A stretch of DNA of 64,000 nt. Source: Comamonas thiooxydans. Its GTDB lineage: Bacteria > Pseudomonadota > Gammaproteobacteria > Burkholderiales > Burkholderiaceae_C. The position numbers and the translations under genes are program-made. The DNA is taken from NCBI RefSeq assembly GCF_002157685.2, contig NZ_AP026738.1, forward strand, positions 3,162,001 to 3,226,000, given 5' to 3'. The notes below the pieces were generated by a model. The model did not search any database, was not told the DNA's origin, and worked only from the letters and a program-made list of their open reading frames with translations. Below, in pieces: positions 20,055 through 28,865 of this stretch (position 1 is its first letter; every line of letters begins with the position of its first letter).

Positions 20055-22241
20055 TCAGAAACGATGATTCAGTGTCAGCTCAACACGCCGCCCTTCTCCG
20101 ACGAACCACTGCGTGTTGGTGTAGTAGGAGGTCGTGAAGTAGTGCTTGTCGAAGATGTTGAAGCCGCGCAGCGTGAACGTGGTGGCCTTGGTTGCCTTCC
20201 ATTGCAGCGCCAGGTCTGCTGTGGTGTAGGCAGGCAGCTTCAAGGTATTTGCATTGTCTGCATAGCGCTTGCCAACATGGCGAAGGCCGCCGAACAGCGT
20301 CCAGTCTGGCACGACTTTCCAGCTCACCCAGACATTGGCGACACGCTCCGGCACATCGGTGGGAATATTGCCATTGCGTGAAACAGCGATGCCGCCCACG
20401 GACTCGCTGAAATCGTCATAGCGAGCCTTGAGCAGCGCAAAGTTGGCATCAATCTGCACGGCCTTGCTGACTTGCATCGACAGGGTCCCCTCGATGCCCT
20501 TGGAGGAGCGTTCGCCAACCTGTATGCGCAAAGCGGGGTTTGCAGGGTCTCGCGTCAATAAGTTGTTTTTGGTGATGGAGTACCCTGCAAGCGTCCAGTC
20601 ACCCTTGCCTTCCCAAAAGGATTGCTTGATACCAACCTCAAACTGTTTGCCGCTCGATACGTCAAAGGCGGAATTAGCCGCCGACAGCATCAGCAGGCCG
20701 CTCACTGGATCTGCGGCCTTGGATGCCTGCGCATACAGGGACAGCTGAGGACTTAGCTTGTAGACCGAACCAAGTCGCCAACCGGTATTGGAGTAGCTGC
20801 GTTTGAAAGCTTGAGTGCCCGCCACCAGGTCCTGGCGCGATAGATCCGCGTGGTCGAAGCGGGTGCCCGCCACGACAGACCAGCGATCCGTCAGTTCAAG
20901 CCGGTCTTCCGCAAACAGCGCATATTGCTCGGCCTTGTTTTGATAGCGAGGAATGAAAGGTACGGAGCTGCTGTAGTAACCAGGGACGGGGCTATAGGGG
21001 TCTACCGGACCGGAGCTGCCGGTGTAAGTGTTGTTGGTGTGCTGAAACGATGCTCGGTTCACGTCGAAGCCCACGGAGAGCTGGTTTGGACGTCCGAGCA
21101 AGCTGCCATTGAAGGTCACATCCGTGGTGTTGCCTGTCTGCGTCTGGTCGTGACCGATCTCGGTGTTGTCCGAGCGGTCGATCAATCCTGTAGCGGTGTT
21201 GTACCGGTACGCTTCAGCATTGCGCCAATAGCGGTCGCTGCCGATGTGATAGAGCTTGCTTCGTACGACGATATTGCTGCCGGGTGCCCACTGAGCAGCC
21301 AGTTCGGTCCAGCGATCCTTGAACTGGATGCGGCTGTCGGCAACGTTGTAGTTGCGCTCTCGGATCGCAGGGTCTTGTACTCCGTTGATCAGCGGTGCAC
21401 CGAAGTAACGCATCGGCTTTTGCCGGCCCTGTGCGTGCGACAGTTGCAAGTTGAAGTCAGGTGTCACATCCCAGCGCAGAGCGCCGGAGATCGTTCGATT
21501 GCTGGAATCGCCACGATCCACCCACCCATCCGACTGGTCGCCGCTGACATCCAGTCGATAGGACCATTGCTCATTGATCGCGCCTGCGCTGCCAAAGGCC
21601 AATGCACGTTTGCCTTTGGTTCCCACCGTGGCCTGGACTTCATTCTGGACAGGCCCGCGCGTGGGCTTTTTGGGGATCACGTTGACCACGCCACCAATAG
21701 CACCGTCACCGTAGATCACGGATGCGGGTCCGCGCAGCACTTCGATGCGGTCGATAGACCAGGTGTCGAAGGGAAAACTCACACCGACTCCCCCGTATTG
21801 GCGCGTACCGTCGTATAGGCGCATGACCGAGGTGGAGTCTGTAAAACCTCGTGCCGAGAGAGCGCTGCCACTGTTGCCCGGATGTCCCAGACTGGTGATG
21901 CCGGTAGATCGCGTGATTGCATCAACCAGAGCAGTGTCGCCGCGAGCTTCCAGTTGCTCGCGCGTAGTCACCTCGACACTGGCCGGAGTGTCGCGTGCAC
22001 TGAGGTCGAGTCGACTACCGGTGCCCACTGAGCGCTCCAAAGGAGTGTCCCCCGATGAACGTACGGTAACCGTGTCCAGGGTGACGTCGGTTTGCGCCAA
22101 ACTGCCAGAACTCGCTACTGCAAGAGGGACAGCCAATGACAGATGGGCCACAGCCAGGGCCACGCTGTTGCGTTGAAAGAAGGTGAGCGAAAGAAAACTC
22201 GCGTTGCCATTGGGCATCGCGCCATAAAAGGGATGGGTCAT
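20055..22241 (-). CDS. TonB-dependent siderophore receptor
   Basis: An outer-membrane receptor of 728 residues. It has a long N-terminal signal region ending SGSLAQ near 50, a TonB-box-like segment TLDTVTV, and a plug domain (about 75-185: TPASVEVTTREQLEARGDTA, then IEVLRGPASVIYGDGAIGGV). A 22-strand barrel ends with the terminal aromatic residue (ELTLNHRF). These match the TIGR01783-like siderophore receptors. It lies in an operon between a DUF2946 protein and a PepSY protein. No convincing Fur box was seen upstream, so the substrate could be an iron or copper chelate. Confidence 0.93.
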   Translation of the reverse strand: MTHPFYGAMPNGNASFLSLTFFQRNSVALAVAHLSLAVPLAVASSGSLAQTDVTLDTVTVRSSGDTPLERSVGTGSRLDLSARDTPASVEVTTREQLEARGDTALVDAITRSTGITSLGHPGNSGSALSARGFTDSTSVMRLYDGTRQYGGVGVSFPFDTWSIDRIEVLRGPASVIYGDGAIGGVVNVIPKKPTRGPVQNEVQATVGTKGKRALAFGSAGAINEQWSYRLDVSGDQSDGWVDRGDSSNRTISGALRWDVTPDFNLQLSHAQGRQKPMRYFGAPLINGVQDPAIRERNYNVADSRIQFKDRWTELAAQWAPGSNIVVRSKLYHIGSDRYWRNAEAYRYNTATGLIDRSDNTEIGHDQTQTGNTTDVTFNGSLLGRPNQLSVGFDVNRASFQHTNNTYTGSSGPVDPYSPVPGYYSSSVPFIPRYQNKAEQYALFAEDRLELTDRWSVVAGTRFDHADLSRQDLVAGTQAFKRSYSNTGWRLGSVYKLSPQLSLYAQASKAADPVSGLLMLSAANSAFDVSSGKQFEVGIKQSFWEGKGDWTLAGYSITKNNLLTRDPANPALRIQVGERSSKGIEGTLSMQVSKAVQIDANFALLKARYDDFSESVGGIAVSRNGNIPTDVPERVANVWVSWKVVPDWTLFGGLRHVGKRYADNANTLKLPAYTTADLALQWKATKATTFTLRGFNIFDKHYFTTSYYTNTQWFVGEGRRVELTLNHRF

Positions 22242-22331
22242 GAACTATCTGCGTGCAAGTGAAATCGGCCGTGCAGGACTGGGCCCGACGGCGATAGGCT
22301 GTATCCGCCATCGATTGGCGGCACAGTGGAC

Positions 22332-22691
22332 TTACACGAGCGTTGGCGGCCCTCGCGGGGGCAAAGGTGCCCCCACCAGCGCGGCAATGCGCGCTGAAAT
22401 TACAGGTTGTAGCGTCAAGCCGAGCGGCTGTGGCTGCTCAAGATGCGGTGATGAATAGCTCGGCGGTGTCGTGATAGTCAGACACAGGGGACAGTCCAAC
22501 GAATGATGAAGCCCTGGCGCGGCCTGGCCGTCCTCATCAAGCATGATCACCTGCATGCTGCCACTTGAGGTACAGACCACCTCGATGGCTTTTGGATGCA
22601 CTATGGGCGAAGCCATTGCAATACTCAACGTCAGCATGAACCACGCCAGAACCAGGCGGGTCAGTGACAGGGAGTTACGCAGCGCTTGCAT
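22332..22691 (-). CDS. DUF2946 exported protein
   Basis: A protein of 119 residues with a signal peptide (RLVLAWFMLTLSIAMASP, cleavage near 28) and a VVCTSSG...CPLC cysteine pattern in the mature part. This matches DUF2946, a family of small periplasmic proteins often found beside TonB receptors and linked in other bacteria to copper or iron. The conserved cysteines (near 40, 67 and 70) could bind a metal. It is the first gene of the three-gene uptake operon. Confidence 0.8.
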   Translation of the reverse strand: MQALRNSLSLTRLVLAWFMLTLSIAMASPIVHPKAIEVVCTSSGSMQVIMLDEDGQAAPGLHHSLDCPLCLTITTPPSYSSPHLEQPQPLGLTLQPVISARIAALVGAPLPPRGPPTLV

Positions 22692-22760
22692 GGTTGCGCA
22701 TTATGAGGCCTCCGATGAAGGCCGAGACTTGTCGATTTCTCGCTACTTCGCGCTATCGAG

Positions 22761-22866
22761 GAGATGCAGCCGTGTGTGGCCGCGTCCTCGACAGGGCTTG
22801 CAACAGAAAAATCGCAGTTTTGAGCGACGGTGACCATTGCAAAGCTTCTGTTCTTCCAGGCAGTCG
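22761..22866. repeat. Dispersed intergenic repeat, copy A
   Basis: About 105 nt that align with 34642-34749 in the same orientation. The best-kept block contains TTTTGAGCGA, GTGACC and GCAAA.CTTCTGTT in the same order and spacing. It lies between minus-strand genes and does not code in any convincing way. Confidence 0.7.
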
Positions 22867-22946
22867 ACCGTGCCCGAACCCCATAGGCCTGCATTCATGG
22901 GCTGAGCTTTACAGGGCGGGCAGCACTGCCTGAAAGGATGCCGAAC

Positions 22947-23906
22947 TCAGCGCACCTTCTCGGTGCCGGTCACTTCACGGAAGAAATCATCGATTGCGTC
23001 GACCATTTGTGACAGACCCGGCTCCTCGAGCGGATAGTGCCCCGCGTTCTCCAGCATGATGGTCCGAACAGGTACCTTGCCGATTCGGCCGATTACAGGC
23101 TCGCTTAGCTCCAGAGGAGTCCAGCGATCATCAACTGGCTGCGTCAGCAAGACAGGGCAGACATTGAAGTCAGCTGGTTCGACTTCGGGCACATGCGACA
23201 TGTAGGAATCAAGGAATCCGATGGACACGGCGTTTGCAGCGGAGGTTTTATCGCGCATGAAAACTTTCATGGCCGCATCGCTGTTGCACAGCGCGCTCAT
23301 TTTCCCTGCCTGGCTCATCGGCATCTTCATCTTTGCCAATGGCGTATTGGCCAACTTGCTCATGAGCGGAGCTCCTACGCGACTGACAATCAGATTTTTC
23401 GCTGTCTCGTCCCGCACCCGCCGGTCCCGGTTATCAAGAAACGTCATTCCTGCGATACCCTTGATCTTGCGGTTTCGGGACGCAACGTTATAGGTAAGCA
23501 TGCCGCCGGCAGAGAGGCCATACAAAACGATGGGGCGACTGTCACGCGCCAGTTCTCTGTCAATCAGGTCGCTACCGCACTGGACCCAATCGTCGTAAGT
23601 GACGGCGTGGCCCTCCCCTACTTCAGTCAAACCGTAGCCCGGCATATCCGCAGCGATGGTTTCGTAACCTCGTTGAGCCAGCGGGCGACCCAGAATCGTC
23701 ATCATCTGACGACCATTTGTCCCGACTCCGTGCATCAGAATAACCCTTACCGAGGCGTTCGGATTGCGGTACGCATCGATGTGAATTCGATCACTGTGCC
23801 AGTCCCAGAAAGACTCGGAGGGCTCCTCGCTCAAGGGGATCCGATAGCGCTCAGGAAGGAAAGACTGGATTTCTCGCCAGATGGGTTGGTCGGCGTACAT
23901 GCTCAT
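22947..23906 (-). CDS. Alpha/beta hydrolase
   Basis: A protein of 319 residues of the alpha/beta hydrolase fold. The oxyanion region MHGVGTNGRQ is near 58-67, the nucleophile elbow GLSAGG near 130, a probable acid in QPVDDRWTP near 258 and the histidine in NAGHYPLEEPG near 291. The ATG at 23906 has GGAG 6 nt upstream; in-frame starts further up lack this. It is divergent from an AraC-type regulator, which likely controls it. Substrate unknown; an esterase or lipase role is most likely. Confidence 0.88.
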   Translation of the reverse strand: MSMYADQPIWREIQSFLPERYRIPLSEEPSESFWDWHSDRIHIDAYRNPNASVRVILMHGVGTNGRQMMTILGRPLAQRGYETIAADMPGYGLTEVGEGHAVTYDDWVQCGSDLIDRELARDSRPIVLYGLSAGGMLTYNVASRNRKIKGIAGMTFLDNRDRRVRDETAKNLIVSRVGAPLMSKLANTPLAKMKMPMSQAGKMSALCNSDAAMKVFMRDKTSAANAVSIGFLDSYMSHVPEVEPADFNVCPVLLTQPVDDRWTPLELSEPVIGRIGKVPVRTIMLENAGHYPLEEPGLSQMVDAIDDFFREVTGTEKVR

Positions 23907-24038
23907 GGAAGTCTCCGTGATCGATACGCGCTGCGGATTGCGTCGCGTTGTTTTCACTTTAGGAGTTGCGATCCCTTTGCAGAAGGTTGAATCGGGCCAA
24001 CTGCTTTATCCTTCAGGCCAATAGTCTGGGGAAGATTC

Positions 24039-25082
24039 ATGCAGTTCTGGGATTTCACGCGCAGTCCGGCAAGTGTCCAGTTGCTGCTCGAAGCAGGAGC
24101 AAAGCGCGGTCTTGGAGCGCGGGATCTGCTCCAGGGCTCCGGTTTGACCCAAGAACGGCTGGCGGACGCAGAGATCAGCATCGATCCAGCACAAGAAGTA
24201 GCCGTCATTCGAAACCTGCTCACTCTCATCCCAGACGAGCCAGGCCTGGGGCTTCTTGTCGGCATGCGCTACCACGCTACGGCCTATGGAATTCTTGGCC
24301 TTGGAATGCTTAGTGCGGCAAGCGGTCTGGATGCCCTCCTGCTCGCACACCGTTTCCTCTCCTTAACCTTTGCGCTCGCTATGCTGGAGCATGAGCGCTC
24401 AGACGGGATGCATCGGTTGAAATTCGTTGCATCGCCTGCGCTTGAGCCAGCATTGCGCGAGTTTGCAGTGCAACGCGCTGTAGGCGCGACCTGCCGTCTA
24501 ATGCTGGATGTCCTGGGGACAGACACGCAACTGGAAGCACTCAGTCTCAGCATCAAACGGTCTCCGCATATGCCGTACGCAATCGGCGGCGTACGGATCG
24601 AGTGGGGATCGCAAAGCAACGAACTACGCGTAACACAGGCAACTATGTCTCAAGCCCTGCCTCAAGCCAGTGCGGCAACGTATGCCATGTGCATCCGCAT
24701 GTGCGAAGACCTCATGACCAAACGTCGCACATCGCTTTCGACTGGAACGCTACTTCGAGAAATGCTGGCGGCACAACCTGATGGATCGGCGGCAAACCTG
24801 CAGCAAGTTGCTGGCTGGCTTCACGTAAGCGAGAGATCGCTCAAACGCCGGCTTCATGACGAAGGACTCTCGTTTCGGAAACTATACGAAGAGGTTCGCA
24901 GAGCACGAGCCGACAAGCTGCTAATTGGCTCTGAGCTATCCGTTGCAGAAATTGCCGCGAGACTTGGCTACAGTGATGTATCCGCGTTCTCGCAAGCATA
25001 TAAACGATGGACGGGTTTTTCCCCCACAAATGCAACTGAGCAAATGCGCGGCCAAGAAGTCTCAAGTAGCAAGCATCGATAG
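24039..25082 (+). CDS. AraC-family regulator
   Basis: A protein of 347 residues. The N-terminal domain (about 20-210) is the arabinose-binding-like domain of OruR/ArgR-type AraC proteins (ERLADAEISIDPAQEVAVIR, then LGLLVGMRYHATAYGILGLG). The C-terminal double helix-turn-helix (about 235-335) contains WLHVSERSLKRRLHDEGLSF and AARLGYSDVSAFSQAYKRWT. GGGGAAG precedes the ATG. It probably activates the divergent hydrolase gene. Confidence 0.92.
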   Translation: MQFWDFTRSPASVQLLLEAGAKRGLGARDLLQGSGLTQERLADAEISIDPAQEVAVIRNLLTLIPDEPGLGLLVGMRYHATAYGILGLGMLSAASGLDALLLAHRFLSLTFALAMLEHERSDGMHRLKFVASPALEPALREFAVQRAVGATCRLMLDVLGTDTQLEALSLSIKRSPHMPYAIGGVRIEWGSQSNELRVTQATMSQALPQASAATYAMCIRMCEDLMTKRRTSLSTGTLLREMLAAQPDGSAANLQQVAGWLHVSERSLKRRLHDEGLSFRKLYEEVRRARADKLLIGSELSVAEIAARLGYSDVSAFSQAYKRWTGFSPTNATEQMRGQEVSSSKHR

Positions 25083-25242
25083 CCGGCCTTTCAAGATGGC
25101 AATAGCAAAGTGGCTGGCGGTTTGGGTTTGCGGATTCAACTGCTCAATGCAACAAAATGACCAGTTGAAGCCACAGTCAAAACAGACGCTCTTCTTGGAA
25201 ACAAGGCAGCAGAAGAAGTGGTGTGGAAAAATTGATGATGAA

Positions 25243-25793
25243 ATGAACGTTCACGAGATAGAAACCAAACGATTGCGTCTTCGGCAATGACAAGATTCTG
25301 ACTACCCCATCTTTGCGCGCATAAATGCCGACGCAGAGACTATGCGCTTTTTTCCCGCCACACTTTCGTGTGGAGCAGAGCAATGATATGGAGCAATACT
25401 GTCGCGACCTCATCGAGCAGCAAGGTTGGTGATTTTGGGCAGTGAAAGAAAAAGCTACCGCAACATTCCGGCTTGCATAGACCGACCGATGAGCTGCCAT
25501 TTTCCCCATGCATCGAAATAGCCTGGCGGCTTGTGAAAACGGCATGGGGAAATGGCTTTGCAACAGAAGCGGCAGGTGCAGCACTATCCTTTGCATTTGC
25601 ACAGTTAGCAGTGTCCGAAATCATTTCCTTTACAACGTTGGATAACGCCGCTTCTGAACGCGTTATCCAACGACTTGGCATGAGGCGAGACGCTCAAACG
25701 TTCGAGCATCCCTCTCGTCCTTCAGGACACCCTTTGCGCGAGCACCTCCTATATCGTGCCTACCCAGGCACACGAACCTTAGCGCTCATGTAG
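25243..25793 (+). pseudogene. RimJ/RimL-like acetyltransferase, broken
   Basis: The start MNVHEIETKRLRLRQ is followed by an in-frame TGA where the family has Trp. Reading on gives QDSDYPIFARINADAETMRF, again a normal GNAT sequence. At least two frame changes follow. The last third is intact (AWGNGFATEAAGAALSFAFA, then ASERVIQRLGM). So one stop and two or more frameshifts have inactivated it. The 160 nt before it hold nothing recognisable. Confidence 0.82.
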
Positions 25794-25882
25794 CGAAGGC
25801 CCAGACCAAAAGGCGGCAACTGACTGCTTGGGGCTGTGAACAGCCCTCAGTGGTTGGCTACTGCCGGCCGGGAGGCACTAGA

Positions 25883-26695
25883 GTGAACCACTGCGCTATC
25901 CTTGACCTGATGAAAAGCTGTCGTGACGCTGCCCCCACCTTCATCAAGGCTCTCCCAGTCAGACCTCTACAACCCGAGTTCGTCAACCTGATTGACGAGG
26001 CGCGTGACAGTCTAGTGCGGGAGCTCGGAGTACTCCTAGACAGTCTGTATCTGTACGGCAGCGTGCCCAGAGCGATGGCCCAACCCGGAAAATCGGACTT
26101 GGATTTGACGTTGGTGCTGTCGAGGCCGCTTTCCACACCAGAGGCTGAATCTCTTGAGCGCGTCCGTTCCAACCTGGAAGCGGGTCATCCTGAAGTCACC
26201 AAGATCGATTTGGATGTAGGTGTACTTGAGGATGTACTGAACCCGGCCAATTTGTATAGTTGGGGCTACTGGCTCAAGCATGAGTGCCGCTGTATTTATG
26301 GTTCAGATCTGGCACTTCGGTTTCAGGCATTTCAGCCATCACCCGCAGTTGCGAAAGCCGTCAACGAAGACTATGTCCAGGTGCTCCGCGACTACATGGC
26401 GCGCATCTCTCAAGCACATGACGAAGACGCAACGAGACGGCTGAAAAAAGAGGCTGCAAAAAAGCTGGTTCGCGCAACCAACGTCCTGCGCCTTGAGGCA
26501 GACCATCTATGGCCTGAATCTCTGGAGGAATACACCAAGTTTTTCTCGGTTCGCTTTCCCGAAATGGCTGAACAAATGGAGTTCTTTCTTGAGCATGCCA
26601 AAACGCCCTCGGCAACGAACGACGTTTTCAATCAGAGGCTGGTGTTCTTTGTCGATTGGATGCAAGGGCTCCAGTACTCATCCGCGTCTGCTTAG
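25883..26695 (+). CDS. Nucleotidyltransferase-domain protein
   Basis: A protein of 270 residues. The Pol-beta nucleotidyltransferase signature is LYLYGSVPRAMAQPGKSDLD followed by LTLV: GS near residues 60-61 and two catalytic Asp near 74 and 76. A third acidic position lies in TKIDLDVGVLED. A helical C-terminal domain follows. GTG at 25883 has GGAGG 7 nt upstream and was chosen over ATG 25910. It resembles aminoglycoside adenylyltransferase-like and MNT-like proteins; the substrate is unknown. Confidence 0.8.
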   Translation: MNHCAILDLMKSCRDAAPTFIKALPVRPLQPEFVNLIDEARDSLVRELGVLLDSLYLYGSVPRAMAQPGKSDLDLTLVLSRPLSTPEAESLERVRSNLEAGHPEVTKIDLDVGVLEDVLNPANLYSWGYWLKHECRCIYGSDLALRFQAFQPSPAVAKAVNEDYVQVLRDYMARISQAHDEDATRRLKKEAAKKLVRATNVLRLEADHLWPESLEEYTKFFSVRFPEMAEQMEFFLEHAKTPSATNDVFNQRLVFFVDWMQGLQYSSASA

Positions 26696-26822
26696 GCTGA
26701 ACAGCGACGGCGGCAACCGGCCATTTGCAGACAATCTCTTCAGCTCATGATTTGACGCAGGACGGACTAAAGCACAATAAATACCAGCTCATTCCATCGA
26801 TTTCAAGCAATAGGGCACCACA

Positions 26823-27212
26823 GTGATCAATGATCTTTCCAGAGCAGAATTCTGGCAAAAATTCATCTTGCAGGAATGCGGCTTCCCAAAGCCAGAGTCG
26901 TTAGCAGAGCAATTTGAAAATGCGGAGCTCTTTGACTTCTGTACCTGCGGATGTAATAGCTTCGCTGTGCGTATAAAGTCAGACTCGATAATCGCCCCAT
27001 TGGTATCAATAGGCCGTTATGGCTTAATTTTCGAGGCCGATTTCCATCTGATTAATGAAGAAAAAACGCTAGAAATCCTCTTTTTTGCAGGACGCTCTGG
27101 GTATCTTGAGTATGTTGAAATTGACTGCTGCGCAAATAGCTTTCCGGTCCCAGACGAAATCCAAGTTGATGGCCCGCCCTACCATCTCTTTGTACATGAG
27201 GAGCTTGTCTAG
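26823..27212 (+). CDS. Hypothetical protein, AT-rich
   Basis: A protein of 129 residues starting at GTG 26823. It has a cysteine cluster (FDFCTCGCNSF near 37-47) and later DCCANSF near 105. No signal peptide or membrane helix. Codons are clearly more AT-rich than in neighbouring genes, a hint of transfer. I do not recognise the family; it may be a cytoplasmic immunity-like or metal-binding protein, but nothing proves it. Confidence 0.65.
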   Translation: MINDLSRAEFWQKFILQECGFPKPESLAEQFENAELFDFCTCGCNSFAVRIKSDSIIAPLVSIGRYGLIFEADFHLINEEKTLEILFFAGRSGYLEYVEIDCCANSFPVPDEIQVDGPPYHLFVHEELV

Positions 27213-27346
27213 TGACCGCTCAAGGTCGAACAGAAACAGCGGCTCTCGGCCACAAGCAGTCCACGTGTTTCCAGCAGAATGTGCTCTCGCCTTTGGACTG
27301 CCAGAAATTGGAGACAGCAGTGAGAACACGCCACTGCCCTAGCACC

Positions 27347-27787
27347 GTGGATCAGGTATCTATCCGACCCATGAACATTGGGGACTACGACAGCGTCACC
27401 GCAATGATGAAGAAAACAGATGGGGTTACTTTTCGGGATGCCGATTCACGGGAAGCTACTCAGCGCTACTTGTCGCGCAACCCGGGTTTGAGCTTCGTTG
27501 CGTTAGAGGGCGAGCATATCGTTGGATGCATCATGTCAGGCCACGATGGCCGTCGCGGCTACTTGCAGCACCTTGTCGTCCTGCCTACACACCGAAAACG
27601 CGGCATTGCTTCCCGCTTGGTGGAGCTCTGCCTGGACGAACTTGAAAGACTCGGCATTCATAAGAGCCATATTGATGTTCTTCAGGAGAACCATTCTGCC
27701 CACGCTTATTGGGAAAGCAGAGGATGGAAGCTGAGGACGGACATTCGCCGGTATTCTTTCGTGCGCTCTGGCAGTGATAACGCCTAG
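27347..27787 (+). CDS. GNAT-family N-acetyltransferase
   Basis: About 146 residues with a standard GNAT fold: SIRPMNIGDYDSVTAMMKKT at the start, VGCIMSGHDGRRGYLQHLVV and PTHRKRGIASRLVELCLDEL, with the acetyl-CoA loop RKRGIA, and YWESRGWKLRTD near the end. The start is unsure: GTG 27347 keeps the conserved SIRP strand, ATG 27371 would cut it, and neither has a strong Shine-Dalgarno. Confidence 0.82.
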   Translation: MDQVSIRPMNIGDYDSVTAMMKKTDGVTFRDADSREATQRYLSRNPGLSFVALEGEHIVGCIMSGHDGRRGYLQHLVVLPTHRKRGIASRLVELCLDELERLGIHKSHIDVLQENHSAHAYWESRGWKLRTDIRRYSFVRSGSDNA

Positions 27788-27879
27788 GGACAACTGGCAG
27801 ACATCCTCGGACGTCTGCAGTGGGTCGATTCACAGTCAATGACTTGCAGGTTCACTGCACGCGTGTTTTATCAGCTCTC

Positions 27880-28791
27880 ATGACAACCATTCTTCGCGCT
27901 ATTGCATCGCTGGCCGTGCTGCTTTTTTCATCACTGGGCTTTGCCCAGACGTTGAGTTTGACCTTTGATGATGGACTGAACCCCGACAAGCAGGTCCAAG
28001 CGCAAGTGTGGAATCAGCAGATCATTACCAGCCTCAAAGACTCTGGCATCACAGCGATGGTATTCCCCTCGCTGATTCGCATAGGCGGTGATCGAGGAAT
28101 GGGGCTCGTCATGGATTGGGCCAAGGCAGGTCATGCGGTAGGCAACCATACGGCGACACACCGCAGTCTTGCATCCACCGAAACGACACTGAACGAATTC
28201 ATTGCGGACGTGAAAAAGGCCGATGCAGCTCTGCGTCACATTCCGACTTGGGTGCCGATGCTTCGCTTTCCTTACCTGAAAGAAGGTGACACGGAGGAAA
28301 AGCGTGAAGGCATCCGATCCAGGATGAAATCAAATGGCTATAGACCCGCTCCAGTCTCCATTGATGCCAGCGATTGGTACTACAACCAGATCTACTCCTC
28401 GCTTCTACAAGCAGGTTCACACGACAAGGCTGTGCGGGTCAAGATGGCCTACATTGAACACCTGCTTGACCGGGCTATTTACTATGAAGGCCTGGCCAAG
28501 CAGGTACTTGGTCGAAGCCCTGTGCATGTGATGCTGCTGCACACCAATGAGATCAATGCGGAAACCTTGCCTGATATCGTTTCGGCTTTTCGCAAGCAAG
28601 GCTGGACATTCGTACCAGCAACAACCGCATTCAAAGATCCTATCTACTCTTCGCAGCCTGACACATTGCCTACTGGCGAAAGCGTCGTATGGGCAAGCGC
28701 GAAAGCTCGCGGCATTTCTGGCCTGCGCTATCCCGCCGAGGACTCGGTCTATGAAGAACCCAAGCTCCGCCTGGAATCACTAGTACCCTAG
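27880..28791 (+). CDS. Exported polysaccharide deacetylase
   Basis: A protein of 303 residues with a signal peptide (MTTILRAIASLAVLLFSSLG, cleavage after FAQ). The NodB domain shows motif 1 TFDDG, motif 2 HTATH (H-x3-H metal ligands) and motif 3 RFPYLKEGD. The C-terminal LLHTNEINAETLPDIV provides the late histidine motif. It should remove acetyl groups from a glycan in the periplasm, such as peptidoglycan, chitin-like chains or exopolysaccharide. It is a single gene. Confidence 0.9.
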   Translation: MTTILRAIASLAVLLFSSLGFAQTLSLTFDDGLNPDKQVQAQVWNQQIITSLKDSGITAMVFPSLIRIGGDRGMGLVMDWAKAGHAVGNHTATHRSLASTETTLNEFIADVKKADAALRHIPTWVPMLRFPYLKEGDTEEKREGIRSRMKSNGYRPAPVSIDASDWYYNQIYSSLLQAGSHDKAVRVKMAYIEHLLDRAIYYEGLAKQVLGRSPVHVMLLHTNEINAETLPDIVSAFRKQGWTFVPATTAFKDPIYSSQPDTLPTGESVVWASAKARGISGLRYPAEDSVYEEPKLRLESLVP

Positions 28792-28804
28792 CAGTCCTTT
28801 TGGG

Positions 28805-28843
28805 GTCATTCCGAGACGGTCGCCTGCCGGTCAGAAGCAGTCA
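28805..28843. repeat. Short dispersed repeat, GAGACGGTCGCC family
   Basis: The sequence TCCGAGACGGTCGCCTGCCG and following bases recur with changes at 32155, 45733 and 58952. This copy lies just after the deacetylase gene. Confidence 0.65.
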
Positions 28844-28865
28844 TCACGGCGCTTCGCTGCGCGGG

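Noticed and set aside
20850..21818. A 322-codon plus-strand frame opposite the TonB receptor
   Set aside because: No domain; lies wholly inside a certain receptor gene.
24590..24612. A second copy of the guaA 3' end (GAGTGGG) as attR
   Set aside because: Only a few bases agree and it lies inside the AraC gene; no true att repeat was found.
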